From assembly GCA_027484985.1 (NCBI GenBank), contig JAIXRW010000016.1, positions 1-64,000 on the forward strand: a stretch of 64,000 nt of DNA, given 5' to 3'. Made by a program: the position numbers and the translations under genes. This document shows positions 16,501-27,285 of the stretch, piece by piece. Source of the stretch: Rhodobacter sp. GTDB taxonomy: Bacteria > Pseudomonadota > Alphaproteobacteria > Rhodobacterales > Rhodobacteraceae. Each line of letters starts with the position of its first letter. The first letter of the stretch is position 1. The notes beneath the pieces were generated by a model, which did no database searches, had not been told where the DNA came from, and worked only from the letters and a program-made list of their open reading frames with translations.

Positions 16501-16935
16501 TCAGAAGCCCTTGATCATGCCTTCCAGCGCGTCCTTCTCCATCGCCAGTTCCATCAGCCGCGCCTTGACCACATCGCCGATGGATATCAGCCCGACCATC
16601 TGGTCGCCCTCGACCACGGGCATATGGCGAAAGCGGCCATCGGTCATTTTCTGCAACACCGCATCCGCCTTGTCGTCGCGCTTGCAGGTGGAAATCGTGG
16701 CGGTCATCACCGTATCGACGCTGTCGGCCATGCAGGCGGGGCCACGGCGGCCCAGTTCGCGCACGATATCGCGTTCCGACAGGATGCCCGCCACGCGCTT
16801 GCCATCGGCTGACACGACCACCGCCCCGATCCGCCGCGACGACAGGATTTCCGCCGCCTTGGCCAGGCTTGTGCCCGGCGCCACCGTAACCACACCGTCA
16901 TCAGATTTGGATTTCAGGATTTGCTGGACGTGCAT
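16501..16935 (-). CDS. CBS-domain protein
   Basis: A 144-residue protein made of two CBS motifs, the first at about residues 8-60 (VTVAPGTSLAKAAEILSSRR, IGAVVVSADGKRVAGILSER) and the second at about 75-130 (VMTATISTCKRDDKADAVLQ, HMPVVEGDQMVGLISIGDVV). Paired CBS motifs form a Bateman module that usually binds adenine nucleotides. There is no attached catalytic domain, so it is probably a sensor acting on another protein. Neighbours (coaD, a LysR gene) give no partner. Confidence 0.92.
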   Translation of the reverse strand: MHVQQILKSKSDDGVVTVAPGTSLAKAAEILSSRRIGAVVVSADGKRVAGILSERDIVRELGRRGPACMADSVDTVMTATISTCKRDDKADAVLQKMTDGRFRHMPVVEGDQMVGLISIGDVVKARLMELAMEKDALEGMIKGF

Positions 16936-17017
16936 CTGGACCTCCCGTTCCCTGCGCCGTCTATCAACCGTCCGCCCAATGCCCCGAGTCTGTCAAGACT
17001 TTGTCACTTCGGGAATT

Positions 17018-17905
17018 TCAGGAAAGCTGTTCCAGCCGCGCCATTTCGGCGCGGATGCCTTCCGCCAGCAGATCGGCAAAGCGGTTCAGCCGCGCCACGC
17101 GCCCGTCATCGGCATGGCGCACCAGCCAGAAGGCGCGGGTCAGGCTGACCGCTTCGGGAATGACCTTTACCAGCCCCGGCGCTGCGGGCAGCGCGAAATC
17201 ATGCACGATCCCCACCCCCGCCCCGCAGCGCAGCCAGTTGAGCTGCACCGAAACCGAGTTCGACGCGAAGGGCACAGCCGTGACCCCGATCTCGGCCAGA
17301 TAATCCAGTTCCTTGTCAAAGATCATGTCGGGAATATAGCCGACCATGCGGTGCAGGCACAGGTCGGCGGGGGCAGTGACGGGCGGGTGCTTGGCCAGAT
17401 AGTCGCGATGCGCGGCAAGGTGCAGGCGGTAATCGGTCAGCTTCTGCACAGTCAGGCGGCCTGCCGTGGGGCGGCTGACGGCGATGGCCATATCCGCCTC
17501 GCGCTTGGACAGGTTGATCACGCGGGGCAGCGCCACGATCTGCACCTCAAGCCCCGGATTGGCATCGCAGATTTGCGCCAGAACCTGCGGCAGCAGGTAA
17601 TTGGCACAGCCATCGGGCGCCCCGATCCTGATTTGCCCCGTCAGCCCCTCGGGGCCCGAAAGCGCCTCGCGCGCGCCGTCCATCGCGGCTTCGGCGCGTT
17701 CGGCATGGTCGAGCAGGCGGGTGCCTGCCTCGGTCAGCGCGTAACCTTGGGGCGATTTGGCGAACAGCCGCGCCCCCATCGCCTCTTCCAGCCGTGCCAC
17801 GCGGCGGCCCACGGTGGCGGGGTCGATCCGCAGGCGTTTGGCGGCGGCCGACAGGCTTTCGCTGCGGGCCACGGCAAGGAAGATGCGCAGGTCGTCCCAG
17901 TCCAA
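17018..17905 (-). CDS. LysR-family regulator divergent from mmsA
   Basis: A 295-residue LysR regulator; the winged HTH is residues 1-60 (MDWDDLRIFLAVARSESLSA, RIDPATVGRRVARLEE) followed by a substrate-binding-like domain (GADGL.. region, GAGVGIVHDFALP). The start is decided by the ribosome site: AGGAGG ends five bases before a TTG at 17905, which gives MDWDDLRIF as in other LysR proteins, while the GTG at 17911 overlaps the AGGAGG itself. It is divergent from mmsA, with two matching LysR-type boxes in between, so it likely regulates mmsA and itself. Confidence 0.9.
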   Translation of the reverse strand: MDWDDLRIFLAVARSESLSAAAKRLRIDPATVGRRVARLEEAMGARLFAKSPQGYALTEAGTRLLDHAERAEAAMDGAREALSGPEGLTGQIRIGAPDGCANYLLPQVLAQICDANPGLEVQIVALPRVINLSKREADMAIAVSRPTAGRLTVQKLTDYRLHLAAHRDYLAKHPPVTAPADLCLHRMVGYIPDMIFDKELDYLAEIGVTAVPFASNSVSVQLNWLRCGAGVGIVHDFALPAAPGLVKVIPEAVSLTRAFWLVRHADDGRVARLNRFADLLAEGIRAEMARLEQLS

Positions 17906-18045
17906 TTCCACCTCCTGACACAACGGTAGGGGCGCGCCCGAACCGAGGGGTGGGCGCTTCATGCGCCCGCCCCGTGGGGGCGGGTCGGGCGCGCCCCGTG
18001 GCCGAAAGCCACGGGGCAATCCCTTGCCGTTGCGCCATAATGGTT

Positions 18046-18101
18046 TTGCATTTCTGCAAAGCCTTTTTGAAATCTTGCCCCTGTTCCCCGCATTTCCGCA
18101 A
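18046..18101. promoter_or_regulatory. Two LysR-type boxes between the regulator and mmsA
   Basis: TTGCATTTCTGCAA (18046-18059) and CCGCATTTCCGCAA (18088-18101) share the pattern YYGCATTTCYGCAA and are 42 bp apart centre to centre, exactly four helical turns. The first is a dyad TTGCA-TTTC-TGCAA. A recognition site plus an activation site on one DNA face is how LysR tetramers bind. They end 34 bases before the mmsA ATG. Confidence 0.6.
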
Positions 18102-18134
18102 GGCTAAAGTCGCGCCAACCCATAGGAGGACGCC

Positions 18135-19634
18135 ATGAAAGAGATCGGTCACTGGATCAACGGCAAGCATGTTGCAGGCACGTCCGGCCGCTTTGCCGAT
18201 GTGTTCAACCCCGCCACCGGCGAAGTGCAGGCCCGCGTGGCCCTTGCCACCAAGGCCGAACTTGACGCCGCCACCGCCGATGCGGCGCAGGCGCAGGTGA
18301 AATGGGGCGCCACCAACCCGCAGCGCCGCGCCCGCGTGATGATGGAATTCGTCCGCCTTCTGAACCGCGACATGCAGAAACTGGCCGAAGTGCTTTCGTC
18401 GGAACACGGCAAGACCGTGCCCGATGCCAAGGGTGACATCCAGCGTGGTCTGGAAGTGATCGAATTCTGCATCGGCGCGCCCCATCTGCTGAAGGGCGAA
18501 TTCACCGACAGCGCAGGCCCCGGCATCGACATGTATTCCATGCGCCAGCCCATTGGCGTGGCGGCAGGGATCACCCCGTTCAACTTCCCCGCCATGATCC
18601 CGATGTGGAAAATGGGCCCGGCGCTGGCCTGCGGCAACGCCTTTATCCTGAAACCGTCGGAACGTGACCCGTCGGTTCCCCTGATGCTGGCCGAACTGCT
18701 GCAAGAAGCCGGTCTGCCCGATGGTGTGCTGCAAGTTATCAATGGCGACAAGGAATCGGTCGATGCGATCCTTGATAACCCGATCATTTCGGGCATCGGT
18801 TTCGTCGGTTCAACGCCCATCGCGGAATACATCTACGGTCGCGGCTGCGCCAACGGCAAGCGCGTGCAATGCTTTGGCGGCGCCAAGAACCACATGATCA
18901 TCATGCCCGATGCCGATATGGACCTTGCCGCCGATGCGCTGGTGGGTGCGGGTTATGGTGCTGCGGGCGAACGCTGCATGGCGATTTCGGTCGCCGTGCC
19001 CGTGGGCGATGAAACTGCCGACCGCCTGATCGAAAAGCTGATCCCGCGGATCGAAAAGCTTAAGGTCGGCCCCTATACCGCTGGCAACGATGTCGATTAC
19101 GGCCCCGTCGTCACCGCCGCCGCCAAGGCCAATATCCTGAAACTGGTCGAATCCGGCGTGGCGCAGGGCGCGAAGCTGGTGGTCGATGGCCGCGGCTTCA
19201 AACTGCAAGGCTATGAGAACGGCTTCTTCGTCGGCCCGCACCTGTTTGACCATGTCACCCCCGACATGGACATCTACCGCAAGGAAATTTTCGGGCCCGT
19301 CCTTTCGACCGTCCGCGCCAAGACCTATGAGGAAGCCTTGGGTTACGCGATGGACCACGAATACGGCAACGGCACCGCCATCTTCACCCGAGACGGTGAC
19401 ACGGCGCGCGATTTCGCCAACCGCGTCAATGTGGGCATGATCGGCATCAACGTTCCGATCCCTGTTCCGCTGGCCTATCACACCTTTGGCGGCTGGAAGA
19501 AATCGGCCTTCGGTGACCTGAACCAGCATGGGCCCGACAGCTTCCGCTTCTACACCCGCACCAAGACCATCACCTCGCGCTGGCCATCGGGCATCAAGGA
19601 AGGCGCCTCGCTGAACTTCAAGCCGATGGACTGA
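18135..19634 (+). CDS. mmsA: Methylmalonate-semialdehyde dehydrogenase (CoA-acylating)
   Basis: A 499-residue aldehyde dehydrogenase of the MmsA type, which converts methylmalonate or malonate semialdehyde to propionyl- or acetyl-CoA in valine, thymine and inositol catabolism. Typical blocks are NPATGEVQARVALATKAELD, PFNFPAMIPMWKMGPALACG, KPSERDPSVPLMLAELLQEA, the catalytic GAAGERCMAISVAVPVG cysteine and VNVGMIGINVPIPVPLAYHT. IGGAGG-type site AGGAGG precedes the ATG. It stands alone, so the other steps of the pathway are elsewhere. The divergent LysR gene and the two boxes suggest substrate-induced expression. Confidence 0.94.
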   Translation: MKEIGHWINGKHVAGTSGRFADVFNPATGEVQARVALATKAELDAATADAAQAQVKWGATNPQRRARVMMEFVRLLNRDMQKLAEVLSSEHGKTVPDAKGDIQRGLEVIEFCIGAPHLLKGEFTDSAGPGIDMYSMRQPIGVAAGITPFNFPAMIPMWKMGPALACGNAFILKPSERDPSVPLMLAELLQEAGLPDGVLQVINGDKESVDAILDNPIISGIGFVGSTPIAEYIYGRGCANGKRVQCFGGAKNHMIIMPDADMDLAADALVGAGYGAAGERCMAISVAVPVGDETADRLIEKLIPRIEKLKVGPYTAGNDVDYGPVVTAAAKANILKLVESGVAQGAKLVVDGRGFKLQGYENGFFVGPHLFDHVTPDMDIYRKEIFGPVLSTVRAKTYEEALGYAMDHEYGNGTAIFTRDGDTARDFANRVNVGMIGINVPIPVPLAYHTFGGWKKSAFGDLNQHGPDSFRFYTRTKTITSRWPSGIKEGASLNFKPMD

Positions 19635-19659
19635 GGCGCAAGCCTGAACCACAGACAAA

Positions 19660-19684
19660 GGGCCGCCCATCGGGTGGCCCTTTT
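19660..19684 (+). terminator. Rho-independent terminator of mmsA
   Basis: GGGCCGCC, loop CATCG, GGTGGCCC with one G-U pair, then TTTT. It lies 26 bases after the mmsA stop. Confidence 0.75.
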
Positions 19685-19751
19685 CCATTCACCCCTTGAT
19701 TGCGCGGCCCGCTCTCTGCTTTCATTCCGGCAGTTTGATGGGGTGACTTTC

Positions 19752-20390
19752 ATGGACTGGATCGCGCAGCTTGGCCCCTTGGCCGAACCCACAAAGGCCG
19801 CGCTTGCCGCATTGGCCCGGCGCAGCCTGCCGCGCGGGCTGAACCTGTTTTCGCCGGGTGACAGGGCGCAGGGCTACCCCGTGCTGCTGTCGGGGCGGGT
19901 CGAGGTGTTCCTGACCGGCCCCAACGGGCGCGAGATATTGCTTTACGCGGTCGAACCCGGCCAATCCTGCGTGCAGACCACCCTCGGCCTTTTGGGCGAC
20001 GAACCCTATACCGGCGCCGCCGCTACCGTGACCGATTGCGAAACGGTGATGATCCCGAAACCCCTGTTCCTGCGGCTGATGGATGCCGATGCCGGCTTTC
20101 GCGGCTTTGTGCTGCGGTCCTTTGGCCAGCGCATGGGGGAAATGACGCGGCTTCTGGAAGCGGTCGCCTTTGGCAAGGTCGAAGCCCGCCTTGCCGCAGC
20201 CCTGCTTGACCTTGCCGATGGCCATGTGGTGCGCGCCACGCAATCCGAAATCGCCGCCCGCATCGGTTCTGCACGCGAGGTGGTGTCGCGCAAGCTGGAT
20301 GTCTTTGCCAAATCGGGCTGGGTCGCCACCGAACGCGGCGAGGTGCGGCTGAAAGACCTGACAGCGCTACGCCGCGCGGCCACGGGCTGA
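19752..20390 (+). CDS. Crp/Fnr-family transcriptional regulator
   Basis: A 212-residue regulator. Residues about 20-115 form a cyclic-nucleotide-binding-like domain (LFSPGDRAQGYPVLLSGRVE, FLTGPNGREILLYAVEPGQS) and residues about 150-205 form the winged HTH (ATQSEIAARIGSAREVVSRK). There is no N-terminal cysteine cluster, so it is not an oxygen-sensing FNR. The start is ATG 19752, giving MDWIAQLGPLAEPTK. Ligand and targets are unknown. It is followed by about 570 bp with no recognisable gene. Confidence 0.88.
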   Translation: MDWIAQLGPLAEPTKAALAALARRSLPRGLNLFSPGDRAQGYPVLLSGRVEVFLTGPNGREILLYAVEPGQSCVQTTLGLLGDEPYTGAAATVTDCETVMIPKPLFLRLMDADAGFRGFVLRSFGQRMGEMTRLLEAVAFGKVEARLAAALLDLADGHVVRATQSEIAARIGSAREVVSRKLDVFAKSGWVATERGEVRLKDLTALRRAATG

Positions 20391-20961
20391 ACGATATTTC
20401 CCCCTGCCCCCCCTTGGCCCAATACAACGGCGGTCAGGCCGCCATGGAACGCGAACGCGGCCGCTTCCAGATACCGGTCCGTCACGTTCCCCCTGCTTTT
20501 GCGGATCGTCCCGTGATCGGATGCCAATGGCGATCAAGAAAGGGGCGCGACTGCCGCACAGCCCGAACAGCATTGTGGCAAGGGAATAGCCCGACGGCAA
20601 ATGCACAGCCTGCATCTGAAAAGGCCCCGCTTCCCTGCGGACGCGGGCGCCTGATCGGCCTTGTAAGGCAAGGGCAACGGGTCGGTCGTTAACGTTCTTG
20701 GATGTCCCTTCCGATGCTATCGGCCCGCGGTGATACCCCGACCCTGCCAGGTCATGGCTTTGTATCGGGTGACGCACCCGCCAGCCACGCGGTCGGGCGG
20801 AAAGGTTGCACCAGCCGCGGCCACCCGGCACCGCGGCCAGGGCTTGCCTGACCCTTCCGCTTTTCTGAAAACCATTCCCCGGCAGCGGGCAGATCGGCCA
20901 TGCCCGGCCCGTCAATGCAGCGCGATCTGCCTGGCCCTGCCGATCCGGCGCCGGGCCGTGC
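20391..20961. other. Gene-free interval of about 570 bp
   Basis: Between the convergent ends of the Crp/Fnr gene and uvrA no frame on either strand looks like a protein family. The frames present are antisense-like and lack good ribosome sites. I also see no tRNA, clear terminator or repeat. The interval is unusually long for two converging genes in this compact window and may be the eroded remains of a lost gene. Confidence 0.5.
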
Positions 20962-23820
<2,859 letters not shown>

Positions 23821-23895
23821 GCCAATCCCCCAGCCCATCCGCAAATGGTCTGCCAGAGATAGGTCAGCCAACCCGAGTCTCCAACCGAAAAAAGT

Positions 23896-23910
23896 GAACA
23901 AGAGGTGAAC
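23896..23910 (-). promoter_or_regulatory. LexA (SOS) box of uvrA
   Basis: On the minus strand GTTC-ACCTCTT-GTTC, the direct repeat GTTC-N7-GTTC known as the LexA-binding sequence in Rhodobacter and related alphaproteobacteria. It is 76-90 bases before the uvrA ATG, the expected place for SOS control. Confidence 0.85.
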
Positions 23911-23947
23911 GAAAGGCGAATGCCGTTATTTTTCGGCCAGCCCGCCC

Positions 23948-25102
23948 TCAGCCCGCCCGCCGCCGCGCCTGCACAGCATGGATGGCGATCCCCGCAAGGC
24001 AAAGAACCAGCGCAAAACCCGCCACCCCAACCGGCCCCCCCTGCGCGATCAGCGCGGCCAGCAGCGGCGTGCCGGTCGTGGTGCCCAGATTGCCCAGTTG
24101 CGCCACAGCCCCCGAGGCGCGCGCCCGGTCCAGCGCAGAAGCGTTCAGTTGCGGAATAGCCGCAAAACTCGCCCCCTGCACGATGCCCATCGCGCCCGCC
24201 AGCAGCATTGCGGCCGCCACCGCCACCAGGACCTGCCCCCATGCCAGCCCCAGCACCAGCGCCGCGCCAGCGCCCACGGCAAAGCCCGCCTGCACCAGCC
24301 GCACCGCACTCATCCGCCCCAGCAGCCAGACGCCGAAAGACAGCGACACCGCGATGGAAACCAGCGGCATCGCCGCCGCCACCGGCCCCTGCCACGGCGC
24401 CGGAAACAACGGCGGCAGCAGCGTCAGCACCGCCACATATAGCGCGGTATAGCATACGAAACCCGTCGCAGGTGCCGCGATGCGGGCCGAGGCATAGATC
24501 GCCCCGTGCTGCCGCAACAACCCCGTCATCGGATGCGCCACCCCCGCCGGATCGGGCGGCAGCAGCTGCGCCAGCACCAGCGCCAGCCCCGCCATCCAGA
24601 CCGCATGCAGCCCGAACAGCGCCCCCGCATCGCCCCCCGCCAACAGGCCGGGCGCGACCACCGCCAAAAGCGCATAGGTCACGCCGAAGAAACTGCTCCA
24701 CAGCGTCATCGCCAACCCCTGATGCCGCGCCGGCGCCAGCCCCGCAATCATCGTCGGCCCCACCACCACGATGGCCAGATGCGAAAACCCCTCGACCACC
24801 CGCGTGGCAAACAGCGCGGCATAGGGCAGGTCCACCACCTGCCCCGCCGACATGGCCGCCCCAAGCGCTAGCGCCGCCACGATAGCCCGCCTTGGCCCGA
24901 TCTGCGCCACCAGCAGCCCCGCCGTGGTGCCGAAGACCAGCCCGACAATCCCCGCCACCGAAACCAGCAGACCAATCCCCACCGGCCCGTGATCGGGGAA
25001 CCGCGCCTGAAACAGCGCGTAGGCGAAAGACATCTTGCCGAATTGCGCCGCAGCGCCCAGCCCCGCGCACCACAGGGCCAGAACCGTCACCACTGCACGC
25101 AC
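23948..25102 (-). CDS. MFS transporter
   Basis: About 384 residues with roughly twelve hydrophobic segments (LLVSVAGIVGLVFGTTAGLL, AIVAALALGAAMSAGQVVDL, then LVSIAVSLSFGVWLLGRMSA, AMLLAGAMGIVQGASFAAIP). The loop after helix 2, QIGPRRAIVAAL, resembles the MFS motif between helices 2 and 3. Substrate unknown. A GTG at 25102 follows AAGGGGAA at good distance; a GTG at 25117 touches AAAGG and would add five residues. It lies between uvrA and lpdA, all on the same strand, but is separated from lpdA by a repeat and a hairpin. Confidence 0.85.
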   Translation of the reverse strand: MRAVVTVLALWCAGLGAAAQFGKMSFAYALFQARFPDHGPVGIGLLVSVAGIVGLVFGTTAGLLVAQIGPRRAIVAALALGAAMSAGQVVDLPYAALFATRVVEGFSHLAIVVVGPTMIAGLAPARHQGLAMTLWSSFFGVTYALLAVVAPGLLAGGDAGALFGLHAVWMAGLALVLAQLLPPDPAGVAHPMTGLLRQHGAIYASARIAAPATGFVCYTALYVAVLTLLPPLFPAPWQGPVAAAMPLVSIAVSLSFGVWLLGRMSAVRLVQAGFAVGAGAALVLGLAWGQVLVAVAAAMLLAGAMGIVQGASFAAIPQLNASALDRARASGAVAQLGNLGTTTGTPLLAALIAQGGPVGVAGFALVLCLAGIAIHAVQARRRAG

Positions 25103-25122
25103 GGGCTTCCCCTTCACCTTTG

Positions 25123-25160
25123 CTCAAATACTCTCGGGGGGTGCGGGGGGCGAAGCGCCC
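25123..25160. repeat. Dispersed intergenic repeat CTCAAATACTCTCGGGGGGT plus hairpin
   Basis: CTCAAATACTCTCGGGGGGT (25123-25142) is followed by a GGGGGCG-AA-GCGCCCCC-type hairpin (about 25144-25160). A sister copy TTCAAATATCCTCGGGGGG, also followed by GC-rich hairpins, lies at 44909-44926. Such units are common between genes in Rhodobacteraceae and may act as terminators or 3' stabilisers. Confidence 0.65.
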
Positions 25161-25169
25161 CCGCTCCGG

Positions 25170-26564
25170 TCAGAAGTGAAGGGCCCGCCCATAGGCGTCA
25201 AGCACCGCCTCGTGCATCATCTCCGACAGGGTCGGATGCGGGAAAACCGTGTTCATCAGGTCTTCTTCCGTGGTCTCGAGCTGGCGCCCGATCACATAGC
25301 CCTGGATCAGCTCGGTCACTTCCGCGCCCACCATATGCGCGCCCAGCAATTCGCCGGTCTTGGCGTCAAAGACGGTCTTGATCATCCCCTCGGCCTCACC
25401 CAGCGCAATCGCCTTGCCGTTGCCGACAAAGGGGAAACGCCCCACACGCACGGCATGCCCCGCGGCCTTGGCCTTTTCCTCGGTCATGCCGACACTCGCC
25501 ACCTGCGGATAGCAATAGGTGCAACCCGCGATGCTGCCGGGTTTGATCGGGTGGGGGTGCCCGCCCGCGATCAGTTCGGCCACCATCACGCCCTCATGGC
25601 TTGCCTTATGCGCCAGCCACGGCCCGCCCGCGATATCGCCGATGGCATAAAGCCCCTCGATCCCCGTGCGGCAATATTCATCCGTCACCAAATGGGTGCG
25701 GTCGATCTTTACGCCCAAAGCTTCAAGGCCAAGGTTCTCGACATTTCCCACGATCCCCACGGCGGAAATCACCGTGTCGAACGCGTGTTGTTCAATCTTC
25801 CCACCCACCTCGATATGGGCGACCACGCCCTTGCCGGGGGTGCGGTCCAGCTGCTTGACGCCCGCCTTTTCAAGGATCTTCATCCCCTGCTTGACGAACT
25901 GCTTCTTGGCAAAGGCCGAGATTTCGGCATCTTCCACCGGAAGGATGCGGTCCATCACCTCGACCACCGTGGTATCCGCGCCCAGCGTGTTGAAAAAGCT
26001 GGCAAATTCGATCCCGATCGCGCCCGACCCGATGACCAGCAGCTTCTTCGGCATCCGCACGGGTTGCAGCGCATGGCGATAGGACCAGACCAGATCGCCA
26101 TCCGCCTCAAGCCCCGGCAGGTTCCGCGCCCGCGCGCCGGTTGCCAGAATGATCGCAGGCGCGGTCAGTTCCTCGACCCCCTTGTCGGTTTTCACCGAAA
26201 CGCGCCCCTTGGCGGGAATGGTCGCCTCGCCCATCACCACGGCGATCTTGTTCTTCTTCATCAGATGCCCGATGCCCGAGGAAAGCTGTTTCGCCACCCC
26301 GCGTGACCGCGCCACCACCGCGTTCAGGTCAAACCCGATGCTGCCCGCCGACAGGCCGAATTCCTTGGCGCGGTGCATCAGGTGGAACACCTCGGCCGAG
26401 CGCAGCAGCGCCTTGGTCGGAATACAGCCCCAATTCAGGCAGATGCCGCCCAGATTCTCGCGCTCGACGATCACGACCTTCTTGCCAAGCTGCGCGGCAC
26501 GGATGGCGGCGACATAGCCGCCCGGACCTGCGCCGATGACGATCACATCATAGGTGGCGGCCAT
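25170..26564 (-). CDS. lpdA: Dihydrolipoamide dehydrogenase (E3)
   Basis: A 464-residue FAD enzyme that reoxidises dihydrolipoamide in the pyruvate, 2-oxoglutarate or branched-chain dehydrogenase complexes. FAD-binding GAGPGGYVAA (11-20), the redox-active disulphide in GGICLNWGCIPTKALL (Cys42, Cys47), NAD-binding VIGSGAIGIEFASFF and the C-terminal His-Glu pair in FPHPTLSEMMHEAV are all present. GGGAGG before ATG 26564 decides the start. No E1 or E2 genes flank it here, so the complex it serves cannot be told from context. Confidence 0.95.
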   Translation of the reverse strand: MAATYDVIVIGAGPGGYVAAIRAAQLGKKVVIVERENLGGICLNWGCIPTKALLRSAEVFHLMHRAKEFGLSAGSIGFDLNAVVARSRGVAKQLSSGIGHLMKKNKIAVVMGEATIPAKGRVSVKTDKGVEELTAPAIILATGARARNLPGLEADGDLVWSYRHALQPVRMPKKLLVIGSGAIGIEFASFFNTLGADTTVVEVMDRILPVEDAEISAFAKKQFVKQGMKILEKAGVKQLDRTPGKGVVAHIEVGGKIEQHAFDTVISAVGIVGNVENLGLEALGVKIDRTHLVTDEYCRTGIEGLYAIGDIAGGPWLAHKASHEGVMVAELIAGGHPHPIKPGSIAGCTYCYPQVASVGMTEEKAKAAGHAVRVGRFPFVGNGKAIALGEAEGMIKTVFDAKTGELLGAHMVGAEVTELIQGYVIGRQLETTEEDLMNTVFPHPTLSEMMHEAVLDAYGRALHF

Positions 26565-26640
26565 GGTTTCCTCCCTCAAGAAAAGTAGTTTGGCCTTAAA
26601 CTATCGGGAAAGACCACGCAACAAAGCTAACGCCGTGCCC

Positions 26641-27222
26641 CTATGCACGGGTTGCATGGCTGTCCTGCAAGGCACGGACCACCGCGCCATAGCCACCCTC
26701 GGCCAGAAAGGCGGCCTCGGCGGGGGTGCTGTCGCGCCCCAGCGCCGCGTTGCGCGACGGAAAGCGCCCGAAACGGGTGATGATGTCCTGATGGGCGCGG
26801 GCATGCAGCAGCATCTCGGGGTCGGTCAGCCGCTCGGCCATCAGCGCCACGGCGCGGCTTTGGTCGGCGGGGTTTTCCGAATGTTCAAAGGGCATGTAGA
26901 AAAACTGCCGCTCCGGTTCGGGGGCGGCCATGTCCCACCCCTCGGCCACGGCGCGGCGGGCGGCGGAAAGGGCCAGCGCATCGGTGGCAAAGCTGTCGGC
27001 CTGCCCGCGGAACATGTTGCGCGGCAACTGGTCGGTCAGGACCAGAAAGGCCAGCGTGCCCACCGTGCCATCGACCCAGTGGTCCAACCCGCCGTCGCGC
27101 GCCGCCTGCCACAGGGGTTCGAAATAGCGGCAGGCGCTGTCAATCTCGTCCCCGCCGGCATACCAGCCGTCAGGCCCCACCTCGCCCAGCCAGAAATCGA
27201 GCACTTCGACAGGATCGGACAT
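26641..27222 (-). CDS. DUF924 family protein
   Basis: A 193-residue soluble protein with the DUF924 landmarks VLDFWLGEVGPDGWYAGG near the start, LVLTDQLPRNMFRGQADSFA (about 75-95), FFYMPFEHSENPADQSRAVA and TRFGRFPSRNAALGRDSTPA. The family is an alpha-helical, TPR-like fold with no established activity, common in alphaproteobacteria. The start MSDPVEVLDFWL is chosen over an upstream in-frame ATG. It is transcribed leftwards towards lpdA; an MFS transporter lies about 60 bases upstream. Confidence 0.88.
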   Translation of the reverse strand: MSDPVEVLDFWLGEVGPDGWYAGGDEIDSACRYFEPLWQAARDGGLDHWVDGTVGTLAFLVLTDQLPRNMFRGQADSFATDALALSAARRAVAEGWDMAAPEPERQFFYMPFEHSENPADQSRAVALMAERLTDPEMLLHARAHQDIITRFGRFPSRNAALGRDSTPAEAAFLAEGGYGAVVRALQDSHATRA

Positions 27223-27285
27223 GGGCGCACCTTTTGCTTTGGCCAAAGCGTGACAGGCTTTGCCGCCGCGTGCAAGGCGGCGGGG

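Noticed and set aside
23821-23895. uvrA start further upstream (83 extra bases)
   Set aside because: The extended frame runs back through the promoter towards the LexA box and lacks family similarity.
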